Shown here one piece after another: positions 30,746 through 39,619 of a stretch of DNA of 44,169 bases. The stretch covers positions 1 through 44,169 of the forward strand of contig CAYSPJ010000032.1 of NCBI GenBank assembly GCA_964432875.1, in the 5' to 3' direction. Made by a program: the position numbers and the translations under genes. Within the stretch, counting starts at the first letter, position 1; every line of letters starts with the position of its first letter. The stretch is from JACJYE01 sp964432875. Lineage in GTDB: Bacteria > Bacteroidota > Bacteroidia > Chitinophagales > Saprospiraceae. The notes under the pieces were generated by a model. The model was given only the letters and a program-made list of their open reading frames with translations. It did not search any database and was not told the DNA's origin.

Positions 30746-33016
30746 ATGCGCTTACGCTATTTATTACACAACTTGATGATTTTGGGGGTGCTGTTTATGG
30801 CGCGGCCCTTGTGGGCGGCCCACATCATCGGTGGAGAGATAACCTACGAATGCCTGGGCTGGGCCAATGGCGACCCGGCCAGCAATACCCGCGCCTATCA
30901 GTTCACCATGTATATATATAGGGACTGCCAGGGTGGAGGTGCCCGTTTCGATTCAGCGCCGGGTGCTCCTTACGCTGCCACCGTCACTATCTATGAGGAA
31001 GGCAACCCGGTACCCGTCCTGAATATCAGCCTCAGCGCGCCAACGGTTTCTTTCATCAACCCCGATGCGGGCAACCCCTGCCTGCGCGTCCCGCCCACGG
31101 TGTGTGTAGAACAGGGGCTCTACACTTTCCCCCTGATAGAGTTGCCGGTTTCCGACCGCAGCTATTTCATCGTTTATCAGCGTTGTTGCCGCAACAACAC
31201 GATTACGAATATTCTTGACCCCGGCGGTTCGGGGGCTACCTACTTTGTAGAATTGACGCCCCGCGCACAGTTGTTCTGCAACAACAGCCCGGTTTTTGAC
31301 GATTTCCCTCCGGTAGTAATCTGCGTCGGCGAGCCTTTGAACTTTGCCCATGCCGCCACCGATGCCGATGGGGACCAGCTCGTTTACGAATTTTGTGCCC
31401 CCTTCCTGGGCGGCGGGCTGAACTTCAATGCCCCCTTTGCCTTCAATGGGCTGGCCCCTAATCCCGATGCGCCGCCGCCCTACTCGCCCATCGCCTTTGT
31501 AGCGCCTTTCTACAGCCCGCTATCCCCATTGGGTATCAATGCGGGCATCAACATCAACCCCAATACGGGCCTGGTCACCGGAGTGCCGCAAACCCAGGGG
31601 CAGTTTGTGGTCGGTGTTTGTGTCAAGGAGTACCGCAACGGCGAGCTATTGAGCATCGTGCAGCGAGACTTTCAGTTTAATGTCACTACCTGCAGCCCCA
31701 CAGTGGTGGCTGATATCAGAGAGGACGGCATGACCGCCGATGATGAATTCCTGATCAGCCGCTGCGGGGATACTCGCATCACTATCCTGAACCAAAGTTT
31801 TCAGCAGTCCAGTATCAGCCAGTTCTTCTGGGTTTTCGAATTGGGCGACAGAGACACCACCATAAATACTTGGCATGCTACAGTCCCTTTTCCCGGGCCA
31901 GGGGAGTACCGGGGCTGGCTTTACCTCAATCCCGGTACCGAGTGCGGGGATACGGCCCGCATCCTGGTGCGCATCTTCCCGGAAATAAAAGCCGATTTCA
32001 GTTATGCTTATGATACTTGTCGGGCGGGGCCAGTTTTGTTTACTGATTTGAGCGCTTCCGGTGCTGCTTTAACCAACTGGAGCTGGGCTTTTGGCGACGG
32101 GCAGGGGGCTAGCGGCCAAAGCCCCAGCCACGTCTATACCGCGCCGGGTATCAATGCCGTTAGCCTGCGTGTGACCGATGTCAATGGTTGCCAGGACTCT
32201 ATGCGCCAGGAAATCACCTATTTCCCGGTGCCGGCCCTGCTCATTGTATCTCCCAACTCTTTCGTGGGCTGTGCCCCGGGCGCTATCTTTTTTAATAATC
32301 TATCCACTCCGATCAATGAGGATTATGAAATCTTTTGGGACTTTGGAGACGGCGGCAGTTCGGCGGAGATCAGCCCGGAGCACGTTTTCTTACAGGAAGG
32401 CAGTTATTCGATAGCCCTCGAGGTGATTTCTCCGATCGGCTGCCGTACGGATACCCTCTTTCACGATCTCATTGCGATTGAGCCTTCGCCGGTGGCTGAT
32501 TTTGCCTATAGCCCACCGGTGCCGGATAACTTCAATCCGGAGGTGCAATTCACCGACTTGTCCTCCGGTGCCAGCCGCTGGAATTGGAGCATCGGCGGCA
32601 TGCCCTTCGCCATCGAGCAGAACCCCGTTTACGCTTTCCGCGATACCGGCCTGCACGAGGTACAGCTGATTGTTGTCCATCCCAGTGGTTGTCGAGATAC
32701 CACGATACAGTATGTTGACGTTGTTCCTAAAGTCACCTATTTTTTGCCCAATGCCTTCACCCCCAACGATGATGCGATTAATGACGTTTTTATAGGCAAA
32801 GGTTTCCTACGGGGTATCAAGTCTTTTGAAATGAGTATCTGGAATCGCTGGGGTGAAGAAGTTTTTCGGTCGGACGACCCCCTGCAAGGGTGGAATGGCA
32901 GGAAAAACAACCACGGGCAGCCTTTGCCTACAGGGGTATATGCCTGCCTGGTGCGCTATGCCGGCCCACGGGGCGACCTGGTCGAACTGCGGGGGCAGGC
33001 TACTTTGGTACGCTAG
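30746..33016 (+). CDS. T9SS-exported PKD-domain surface protein, paralogue 1
   Basis: The 756-residue protein has a signal peptide ending near W-A-A (residue 25) and begins its mature part with HIIGGEITYECLG. A Cys-rich N-terminal region (about 26-410) with a conserved CCRNN motif is followed by three PKD domains (about 415-490, 501-578 and 582-658), marked by WxFGDG or related sequences. The last 90 residues are the gliding-motility/T9SS type-B sorting domain (TIGR04131): LPNAFTPNDDAINDVF, then WNRWGEEVF and GWNGRKNN. It should therefore be secreted through the type IX system to the cell surface. It is followed after 41 bp by a close paralogue and both are likely co-transcribed. Ligand unknown. 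Confidence 0.92.
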   Translation: MRLRYLLHNLMILGVLFMARPLWAAHIIGGEITYECLGWANGDPASNTRAYQFTMYIYRDCQGGGARFDSAPGAPYAATVTIYEEGNPVPVLNISLSAPTVSFINPDAGNPCLRVPPTVCVEQGLYTFPLIELPVSDRSYFIVYQRCCRNNTITNILDPGGSGATYFVELTPRAQLFCNNSPVFDDFPPVVICVGEPLNFAHAATDADGDQLVYEFCAPFLGGGLNFNAPFAFNGLAPNPDAPPPYSPIAFVAPFYSPLSPLGINAGININPNTGLVTGVPQTQGQFVVGVCVKEYRNGELLSIVQRDFQFNVTTCSPTVVADIREDGMTADDEFLISRCGDTRITILNQSFQQSSISQFFWVFELGDRDTTINTWHATVPFPGPGEYRGWLYLNPGTECGDTARILVRIFPEIKADFSYAYDTCRAGPVLFTDLSASGAALTNWSWAFGDGQGASGQSPSHVYTAPGINAVSLRVTDVNGCQDSMRQEITYFPVPALLIVSPNSFVGCAPGAIFFNNLSTPINEDYEIFWDFGDGGSSAEISPEHVFLQEGSYSIALEVISPIGCRTDTLFHDLIAIEPSPVADFAYSPPVPDNFNPEVQFTDLSSGASRWNWSIGGMPFAIEQNPVYAFRDTGLHEVQLIVVHPSGCRDTTIQYVDVVPKVTYFLPNAFTPNDDAINDVFIGKGFLRGIKSFEMSIWNRWGEEVFRSDDPLQGWNGRKNNHGQPLPTGVYACLVRYAGPRGDLVELRGQATLVR

Positions 33017-33057
33017 AGAAAACTTGATAATACTGAAAAACAAAATCCTTGTCAAAG

Positions 33058-35307
33058 ATGAAGCTACAAAGACATAAGGCATTCGCGCTCGCCATCTTCC
33101 TGCTTACTGCCTGGGCTGCCCAGGGCAAGCATATTATCGGAGGCGTGATGACCTACAAATGCCTGGGCAATGGCAATTACGACTTCACGCTCAAGGTCTA
33201 TCGGGATTGCAACTGTACGGGCTGCGCCGACTTTGATGACATCGCATTTATCGCGATTTATAACTGTACAGGCACTGCTTGTAACGCCGAAAGCCAAGCT
33301 AATCCATTTGGCCGTATCAATGTGCCCATTCAGAGTGTTAGCCGGGTGACGCCGCCTGACTACCCCTGCCTTATCCCGCCTGACGTATGCGTAGAAGAAG
33401 GGATTTATCGTTTCCAGGTCAACCTGCCTCTATCTACAGCAAGTTATCACATTTCCTATCAGCGCTGTTGCCGCAACGAAACGATCAGCAACATCATCGC
33501 CCCGGATGATGTGGGTGCTACTTATACCATAGAAATAACCAGGGCAGCGCAGGAATTGTGCAACAACAGCCCGGAGTTTGACGAGTTCCCCCCTATTGTT
33601 ATCTGTGCGGGCAGCCCATTGGAGTATGATCATTCCGCTACCGATCCTGATGGAGACCAATTGGTTTATCGCTTTTGCCCTCCACTATTAGGAGGTGGCT
33701 CATTGCTCGCCCCCGGTTTGTATCAAACCTGTGCCGGCGCCCGTCCCGAACCCTCTTGCCCGCCGCCTTACGGTACGGTGACCTTTATTGCTCCAGATTA
33801 TACCGCCACCCAACCGATGGGCGGCAACCCGGTAATTTCAATTGACCCCAATACAGGCCTGATTACGGGTACTCCTACCGCCTTGGGGCAGTTTGTCGTT
33901 GGGGTTTGTGTAGAGGAGTACCGCAATGGGGTTTTGTTGAGCAAGGTGTTTCGGGATTTTCAGTTTAATGTAGCCCGCTGTGATCCAACGGTTATTGCAC
34001 AAGTCGCTGCTGATGAGGTGATTGAAGGGCAGGAGTTCCTGGTCACTTCCTGCGGGGAAAGCACCATCACTTTCGGTAATGAGAGCTTCCAGCGCAGCTT
34101 CATCGATTTTCATCAGTGGTCTTTCGATATGAAAGGCCAGGTGGAAACTTTTGGTGCCTGGGAGCCTACGGTCACCTTCCCCGACACGGGCACCTATCTG
34201 GGCACCCTCATCCTCAACCCCGGCACCACTTGCGGTGACACCGCCCGTATCCGGGTGCAGATATTTCCGGAGATCGATGCGGATTTTAGCTTTGTTTATG
34301 ACACCTGCACCGCCGGGCCTACGGTTTTTACCGACGCTTCAGTTTCGGGCAGTGGAATGATTACTAACTGGGATTGGGGTTTTGGTGATGGCGGCGTTTC
34401 GGCACAGCAAAACCCCACTTACATTTTCCGAGACCCTGGCGACTTCCCCGTTACGCTCACGGTAACGGACATCAACGGCTGTCAGGATGCCCAGACGAGG
34501 GTGTTGTCTTATTTCCCCATTCCCGAGCTGCTGATTATCGCGCCTAGCTCTTTTCTGGGTTGTGAGCCAGCGGAGATATTTTTTGATAATCTTTCTTTCC
34601 CCATCAGTGAGGCCTACGACATCCTATGGGAATTTGGCGATGGCGGCATCGGCACCGAGGTCAGCCCCACTTATGTATATGAAAAACCAGGCACATACAC
34701 GGTTTCCCTCAATGTCGTCTCGCCGCTGGGGTGCCAGACTGATACTACTTTCAATAGCTTGATTACCATTTTGCCTTCGCCTATCGCCGGCTTCTCCTAT
34801 ACTCCGAGCGATCCCAGCAATATCCTACCCACGGTCAATTTTATCGATCAGTCGCAGTTTGCTGCCAACTGGCTTTACGATTTTGGCGGGGGCCAACGTT
34901 CTACCCAGCCCAATCCCTCGTTTACCTTTCGGGATACCGGCTTGTACCAGGTGATGCAAATCGTGACTCACCCGAGTGGCTGCCGCGACACGGCTTTTCA
35001 ATTGGTGGATGTGCGCCCGGAAGTGCGCTATCACCTGCCCAATGCTTTTACGCCCAATGATGATGGCATCAACGACCAATACTTGGGGATCGGTATCATG
35101 GATGGGGCTACGAATTTCAGCATGACCATCTGGAATCGCTGGGGTGAGGCCATCTTTGAAACCAGCGACCCTTTTGAAGGCTGGAATGGCCGCAAGCACA
35201 ATACCGGACAGCCCGTGCCCAATGGGGTTTATGCCGTGGTCGTCACTTTCAATGGGCCTCGGGGAGAGCCGTTTGAAATCAAAGGGATAGCGACGGTAGT
35301 GCGGTAG
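33058..35307 (+). CDS. T9SS-exported PKD-domain surface protein, paralogue 2
   Basis: The 749-residue protein has the same layout as its upstream neighbour: signal peptide (residues 1-24), mature start KHIIGGVMTYKCLG, the CCRNE motif, three PKD domains (about 404-484, 494-571 and 576-651) and the type-B sorting domain (LPNAFTPNDDGINDQY, WNRWGEAIF, GWNGRKHN). The two proteins are similar along their whole length, so they arose by tandem duplication. They differ most in the N-terminal region, where this copy has a Cys cluster (CNCTGC) that the first lacks. The ATG at 33058 is used, since a TTG nine bases earlier adds only three residues. Function is probably adhesion or cell-surface structure. 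Confidence 0.92.
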   Translation: MKLQRHKAFALAIFLLTAWAAQGKHIIGGVMTYKCLGNGNYDFTLKVYRDCNCTGCADFDDIAFIAIYNCTGTACNAESQANPFGRINVPIQSVSRVTPPDYPCLIPPDVCVEEGIYRFQVNLPLSTASYHISYQRCCRNETISNIIAPDDVGATYTIEITRAAQELCNNSPEFDEFPPIVICAGSPLEYDHSATDPDGDQLVYRFCPPLLGGGSLLAPGLYQTCAGARPEPSCPPPYGTVTFIAPDYTATQPMGGNPVISIDPNTGLITGTPTALGQFVVGVCVEEYRNGVLLSKVFRDFQFNVARCDPTVIAQVAADEVIEGQEFLVTSCGESTITFGNESFQRSFIDFHQWSFDMKGQVETFGAWEPTVTFPDTGTYLGTLILNPGTTCGDTARIRVQIFPEIDADFSFVYDTCTAGPTVFTDASVSGSGMITNWDWGFGDGGVSAQQNPTYIFRDPGDFPVTLTVTDINGCQDAQTRVLSYFPIPELLIIAPSSFLGCEPAEIFFDNLSFPISEAYDILWEFGDGGIGTEVSPTYVYEKPGTYTVSLNVVSPLGCQTDTTFNSLITILPSPIAGFSYTPSDPSNILPTVNFIDQSQFAANWLYDFGGGQRSTQPNPSFTFRDTGLYQVMQIVTHPSGCRDTAFQLVDVRPEVRYHLPNAFTPNDDGINDQYLGIGIMDGATNFSMTIWNRWGEAIFETSDPFEGWNGRKHNTGQPVPNGVYAVVVTFNGPRGEPFEIKGIATVVR

Positions 35308-35373
35308 TGGGCTATGCAGAGATGTTTTTTTGCTTAAATCTATTTTGCGCTAGGTTTTTTAAATAAGGAGTTG

Positions 35374-35381
35374 TACCTTTG
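35374..35381 (+). promoter_or_regulatory. -7 promoter element of rplS
   Basis: TACCTTTG is an exact TAnnTTTG match 42 bases before the rplS ATG. No TTG is seen at the usual -33 spacing. Confidence 0.6.
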
Positions 35382-35423
35382 CCCCGCTAAAAAAAGACGC
35401 TGTCAATTTCAAATCGAAAAGCG

Positions 35424-35786
35424 ATGGATGCTATAAAATTCGTACAAGAACAACTAATGCCGAAGCGGGAGTTTCCGGCTTTCCGCGCGGGCGATACCGT
35501 GGTGGTAAATTACAAAATCGTAGAAGGAGACAAGGAGCGTATCCAGTCTTTCCGCGGCGATGTACTCCAGATTAAAGGTGAAGGCGCGACTAAAACCTTC
35601 ACCGTCAGGAAGATATCTAATGGGGTGGGCGTAGAGCGCATTTTCCCGTTTGCATCTCCAAATATCGTGGAAATCCAGTTGATGAAGCGCGGCAAAGTCC
35701 GCCGTGCTCGTTTGTATTACCTGCGGGGCTTAGTGGGCAAAAAAGCCCGTATCAAGGAACGCAAGTTCATCAAGAGCCAGGATTAA
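35424..35786 (+). CDS. rplS: 50S ribosomal protein L19
   Basis: The 120-residue product is ribosomal protein L19, located at the interface of the subunits. The family sequences FPAFRAGDTVVVNYKIVEGDKERIQSF (split near residue 30), F-R-G-D-V, GVGVERIFPFASPNI and KVRRARLYYLRGLVGKKARIKE are all present. It is a single-gene unit with its own -7 element and terminator, rather than part of the rpsP-trmD operon seen in many bacteria. Confidence 0.97.
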   Translation: MDAIKFVQEQLMPKREFPAFRAGDTVVVNYKIVEGDKERIQSFRGDVLQIKGEGATKTFTVRKISNGVGVERIFPFASPNIVEIQLMKRGKVRRARLYYLRGLVGKKARIKERKFIKSQD

Positions 35787-35813
35787 GAGCGGCGAGCCGC
35801 TCAAGCCGATAAA

Positions 35814-35847
35814 AAAACGGGCAATTGCTACTGCAGTTGCCCGTTTT
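35814..35847 (+). terminator. Rho-independent terminator of rplS
   Basis: A 14-bp stem (35814-35827 with 35834-35847, one wobble pair) with a 6-nt loop. The upstream arm begins with an A-run and the downstream arm ends in TTTT, so it may work in both directions. Confidence 0.85.
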
Positions 35848-35940
35848 GTCGTTTGGTGAAATCAACCAGGGTTTAGAGCAGCTTGGGCGGCTTTACTTGG
35901 CCGTTGAGGGTGAAATCGTAAATTAATCTATAAAAAGTCA

Positions 35941-35962
35941 GGTCATTACTGTAATTTTGACC
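35941..35962. promoter_or_regulatory. Promoter with overlapping palindrome, cyclase gene
   Basis: TAATTTTG at 35952-35959 is an exact -7 match. It overlaps a perfect 11-base palindrome, ATTACTGTAAT (35945-35955), and lies inside a wider GGTCA/TGACC inverted pair (35941-35945 and 35958-35962). No -33 TTG is present. This may be an operator-controlled promoter for the cyclase gene. Confidence 0.45.
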
Positions 35963-36044
35963 ATGATTGTGCCGGGCAGCAGCCTGCATTAGCCAGGATG
36001 CCCTTGCGGCCAGCCTAAAAAGAACCGACCATAACTATTCAACC

Positions 36045-38099
36045 ATGCATCCCGTACGCCGCCTCGCTGCTATCATGTTTGCCGACATAGCCGGATATAC
36101 CTCGATGATGCGGCAGAATGAAACCGAGGGCATGCAGCGGCTCAAACGCTTTCGGGCGGTATTGGAAGAAAACGTCGCCAAGCGCCATGGCAAGATACTG
36201 CAATACTATGGCGATGGCTGCCTCATCCTCTTTGATAGCGCCGTAGAAGCGGTTGCTTGTGCCAAGGAGATACAACTGCTGCTCCTGCAAGAGCCAGCAG
36301 TACCCTTGCGCATCGGTATCCATGTGGGCGATATCGTGACAGAGGGCGATTACATTTATGGAGATGGGGTCAACCTGGCTTCCCGCGTGGAGTCTTTGGG
36401 CGTTCCGGGCTCCATCCTCATTACCGAGCGCGTTATCCACGATTTGCGTAGCCATCCACAGTTCAGCCCAGTTTCGTTGGGCAAGTTTTCCTTTAAAAAC
36501 ATCAACGAGCCGATGGAGATATTCGCCCTGTCGGATACGGGGATCGTCGTGCCGCGGGAAGAAGATTTGGTTCATGGGCTCAAAGTAAAGCCGGCTAAGC
36601 TTCCCCGTCAACCTAGGCAGCCCTGGGGCTGGTTTGCAGCAGCTGCATTGCTGTTGATCCTGTTTGCCCTTGCCATTTATCTGTGGCTGCCAGAGCGTGA
36701 TAGGGTAGAGGGAGGTGGCCAAGCTGCTCCAGAGCCCCAGTCTATCGCCGTTTTGCCTTTTCGCGATCTGAGCCCGGAAGGCGGGCATCAGTATTTCGGC
36801 GACGGGATTGCCGAAGACATCCTCAACGCGCTAGCTCAGGTGCAAAGCCTCAAAGTAGCCGGGCGGACCTCTTCCTTTTCCTTCCGTGGCAGTGAGTTGA
36901 GCATGCCGGAAATCGGGCGTCAGTTAGGTGTAGGTGTGGTATTGGAAGGCAGTGTGCGGCGTATTGACAGCAAGCTGCGGGTGACGGCCCAATTGGTGAA
37001 TGCGGCCAGCGGCTACCAAATCTGGTCGCAGCGCTACGATCGCCAAATTGAAGACATCTTCTCCATCCAGGATGAAATCGCCCAGGCCGTAGCCGAAAAC
37101 CTCAAGCTTATCCTATTGGATGGGGGGCGGCAGCCGCTGACCCTCAATCGCGAAGCCTACGACTGGTATCTGCGCGGCAAGCACAAGCTCAGCCAGCGCT
37201 CTGATGGTTCCGAAGCAGCGGTAGATTTTTTTCAGCGTGCGCTGGAGCTAGACCCTGATTTCGCCATGGCTTACGCCGGCTTGGGCAACGCCTACCTCTG
37301 GCTAGGTTGGAGCAATGGGCTACCTTCCAATGAAGCTTTCCCGCTGGCTCGGAAATACGCCCGGGAAGCCCTCCAACGCGACAGCTCCCTGGCTTACGCT
37401 CATTCTATCCTGGGCTCGGTCAGCTTGTGGCATGACTGGGATTGGCCCGCAGCGCAGCAAGCCCTTGAAAAAGCCATTGCGCTCAACCCTTCTGAAGCGG
37501 CTGCCTGGCTCGACCTGGGGTGGTACTATGCTGTGGCCGGCGATTTCGAACAGGCTATCGCTCACCAGGAAAAAGCCGTCGCCATTGACCCCCTCAACCT
37601 GGAATACAATATCGACCTGGCGGATATCAACCGCATGGCTGGCAACTACGATAAAGCGCGTGCAATAGGGGTAGCGATGAAAGAGCTTTACCCCAATAAT
37701 AGCGAAACCTACTGGCTGTTGGGTATGATTGATTATGTGGAAGGGAATTATAACCGGGCTGTTGACAACTTTACCCAATCGGTGCGTTTATCTGCCGAAG
37801 AGGGTTGGTCGGTCATGCACCTGGCTATGGCTCAGGCTAAAGCCGGGCAGCAGGCCTCGGCCGTAGCCCAGCTCGCCCGCCTGGAAAAGGATACAGAGGT
37901 TTTAGAGGCGGCAGTAGTAGAAATGGTGCCAGTGCTCTGGAATCTGGACCGGAAAAAAGCTGCCTTGGATTGGCTGGATCGCTCCTTCCAGCAGCGCGCC
38001 AATTGGATGATCTCGCTGCGCATGGACCCGCTCTGGGATGAAATGCGCGCCGAACAAAAGTTTCAGGAATTGCTGGCAAAGATGGATTTCCCGGATTAA
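36045..38099 (+). CDS. Membrane class III adenylate/guanylate cyclase with TolB-like and TPR domains
   Basis: The 684-residue protein has an N-terminal class III cyclase domain (residues 5-165) that makes cAMP or cGMP. Metal-binding Asp14 (MFADIAGYTSMM) and Asp57 (QYYGDGCLILF) are present, as are Asn110 and Arg114 (GDGVNLASRVE) for the transition state. One transmembrane helix follows (about 195-215). Next comes a TolB N-terminal-like domain (SIAVLPFRDLS to about 350, with YFGDGIAEDILNAL and VVLEGSVRR), then several TPR repeats to the end. The catalytic domain is cytoplasmic and the TPR part probably external or periplasmic, so it may sense an envelope signal. The ATG at 36045 is preferred to 35967, which lies in the leader. 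Confidence 0.9.
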   Translation: MHPVRRLAAIMFADIAGYTSMMRQNETEGMQRLKRFRAVLEENVAKRHGKILQYYGDGCLILFDSAVEAVACAKEIQLLLLQEPAVPLRIGIHVGDIVTEGDYIYGDGVNLASRVESLGVPGSILITERVIHDLRSHPQFSPVSLGKFSFKNINEPMEIFALSDTGIVVPREEDLVHGLKVKPAKLPRQPRQPWGWFAAAALLLILFALAIYLWLPERDRVEGGGQAAPEPQSIAVLPFRDLSPEGGHQYFGDGIAEDILNALAQVQSLKVAGRTSSFSFRGSELSMPEIGRQLGVGVVLEGSVRRIDSKLRVTAQLVNAASGYQIWSQRYDRQIEDIFSIQDEIAQAVAENLKLILLDGGRQPLTLNREAYDWYLRGKHKLSQRSDGSEAAVDFFQRALELDPDFAMAYAGLGNAYLWLGWSNGLPSNEAFPLARKYAREALQRDSSLAYAHSILGSVSLWHDWDWPAAQQALEKAIALNPSEAAAWLDLGWYYAVAGDFEQAIAHQEKAVAIDPLNLEYNIDLADINRMAGNYDKARAIGVAMKELYPNNSETYWLLGMIDYVEGNYNRAVDNFTQSVRLSAEEGWSVMHLAMAQAKAGQQASAVAQLARLEKDTEVLEAAVVEMVPVLWNLDRKKAALDWLDRSFQQRANWMISLRMDPLWDEMRAEQKFQELLAKMDFPD

Positions 38100-38188
38100 T
38101 TGGGCTGCTGGTAGTTTGAGCAAGGAAAATATCGGCCCGGCACGAGATTTTTCCCGTAAAAAGCGTTATCATTATAAACAAAGTGAGA

Positions 38189-39442
38189 ATGCCAATGCTA
38201 ACCATCAAACACACCGTCCTGGAGCGTTTCCTCAAGTATGTAACTGTCGATACGCAATCGGACCCCGAATCCACTTCTTTCCCCTCTACTGAAAAACAGA
38301 AAAACCTTGGCAAAATCTTGGTGGAAGAACTGCTGGAAATGGGTATTGCTGATGCCCATTTAGATGAGCACGGCTATGTTTATGCCACCATACCTGCCAA
38401 TACCGACAAAAAGGATGTGCCCGTAATCTGTTTTTGTTCCCACATGGATACTTCGCCAGATAGTAGCGGCAAGGATGTCAAGCCGATTATACACCATAAA
38501 TATAATGGTGAAGATATTCATCTGCCAGATGGCGCCCCGGTAGTTTTGCGCACCAAAGACCATCCCGATTTGTTGGAGCAGATTGGCAACGACATCATCA
38601 CCGCCAGCGGCACCACGCTCTTAGGAGCGGACAACAAGGCAGGCCTGGCGGAAATCATGGATGCGGCCCATTTCTTTATGACCCATCCGGACGCGAAACG
38701 CGGCACCATCAAAATCCTTTTCACGCCCGACGAAGAAATCGGCCGGGGTGTAGACCATGTGGACTTGAAGAAGCTCGGGGCCGATTTCGCCTATACTATT
38801 GACGGCGAAAAGTGCGGGACACTGGAAGACGAGACTTTTTCCGCTGATGGCGTGGCTATTGAAATCACTGGGGTAAGCATCCACCCCGGCTTTGCCAAAG
38901 GGAAAATGGAAAGCGCCCTGAAAATCGCTGCTGATATCATCGCTGGCTTGCCCAAAGGCCACCTGTCGCCGGAAACGACGGAGGGCAAGGAAGGTTTCAT
39001 CCATCCCGTTTCGATGAGCGGCGCCGTGGAGCAAGCCAAGATACAATTCATTATCCGCGATTATACCGACGAGAAACTCCAGGAGCACGAATCCCGGCTG
39101 CATCAAATCATGGAAGGGGTGTTGAAAAATTATCCGAATTCCCGCGCCGAATTCAAAGTGACCGAGCAGTACCGCAATATGAAAGTAGTGTTGGATCGCT
39201 ACCCACAGGTGGCGGAAAATGCCCTGGAAGGCATGCGCCGTGCTGGCTTGAAGCCCGAACAACAGAGTATCCGCGGTGGCACCGACGGCTCGCGCCTCTC
39301 TTTCATGGGGCTGCCTTGCCCCAATATTTTTGCGGGCGAGCACGCCTTCCACTCTAAGGAAGAATGGGTTTCCGTGCAGGATATGCAAAAGGCGGTAGAG
39401 ACCATCATCCATACCGCAATGGTTTGGGAGGAAAGGGCGTAG
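38189..39442 (+). CDS. pepT: Peptidase T (tripeptide aminopeptidase)
   Basis: The 417-residue zinc enzyme removes N-terminal residues from tripeptides in the cytoplasm. The M20 metal ligands are visible in order: His in CSHMDTSPD, Asp in GADNKAGLAEIM, the Glu pair in FTPDEEIGRG, Asp in YTIDGEKCG and the last His in GEHAFHSKEEW. A lid domain lies between. Start choice: GTG 38183, ATG 38189 and ATG 38195 are all in frame; 38189 is the first ATG and follows an A-rich leader, but 38195 is equally possible. It is read in the same direction as the cyclase gene, 89 bp downstream. Confidence 0.94.
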   Translation: MPMLTIKHTVLERFLKYVTVDTQSDPESTSFPSTEKQKNLGKILVEELLEMGIADAHLDEHGYVYATIPANTDKKDVPVICFCSHMDTSPDSSGKDVKPIIHHKYNGEDIHLPDGAPVVLRTKDHPDLLEQIGNDIITASGTTLLGADNKAGLAEIMDAAHFFMTHPDAKRGTIKILFTPDEEIGRGVDHVDLKKLGADFAYTIDGEKCGTLEDETFSADGVAIEITGVSIHPGFAKGKMESALKIAADIIAGLPKGHLSPETTEGKEGFIHPVSMSGAVEQAKIQFIIRDYTDEKLQEHESRLHQIMEGVLKNYPNSRAEFKVTEQYRNMKVVLDRYPQVAENALEGMRRAGLKPEQQSIRGGTDGSRLSFMGLPCPNIFAGEHAFHSKEEWVSVQDMQKAVETIIHTAMVWEERA

Positions 39443-39619
39443 GCCAAGGCTGGGGAATAGCTTTTTGCAAGCCTCGTCTAGCTGTTGCCATTTTGTCGGC
39501 AAGGGATGCTGCGCAGGTGCCAGTTTGTCCGGATAGTAGGTTTCGGCATTTTTCTTGTTGTCTCTTTAAATCAAGTTCCGTCTTTGATTTTTCGCGGACT
39601 TCCATAACCAAAAGAAACA

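Noticed and set aside
38621..39502. A 293-codon minus-strand frame over pepT
   Set aside because: It is antisense to an intact peptidase with all metal ligands. No family features are seen in its translation.
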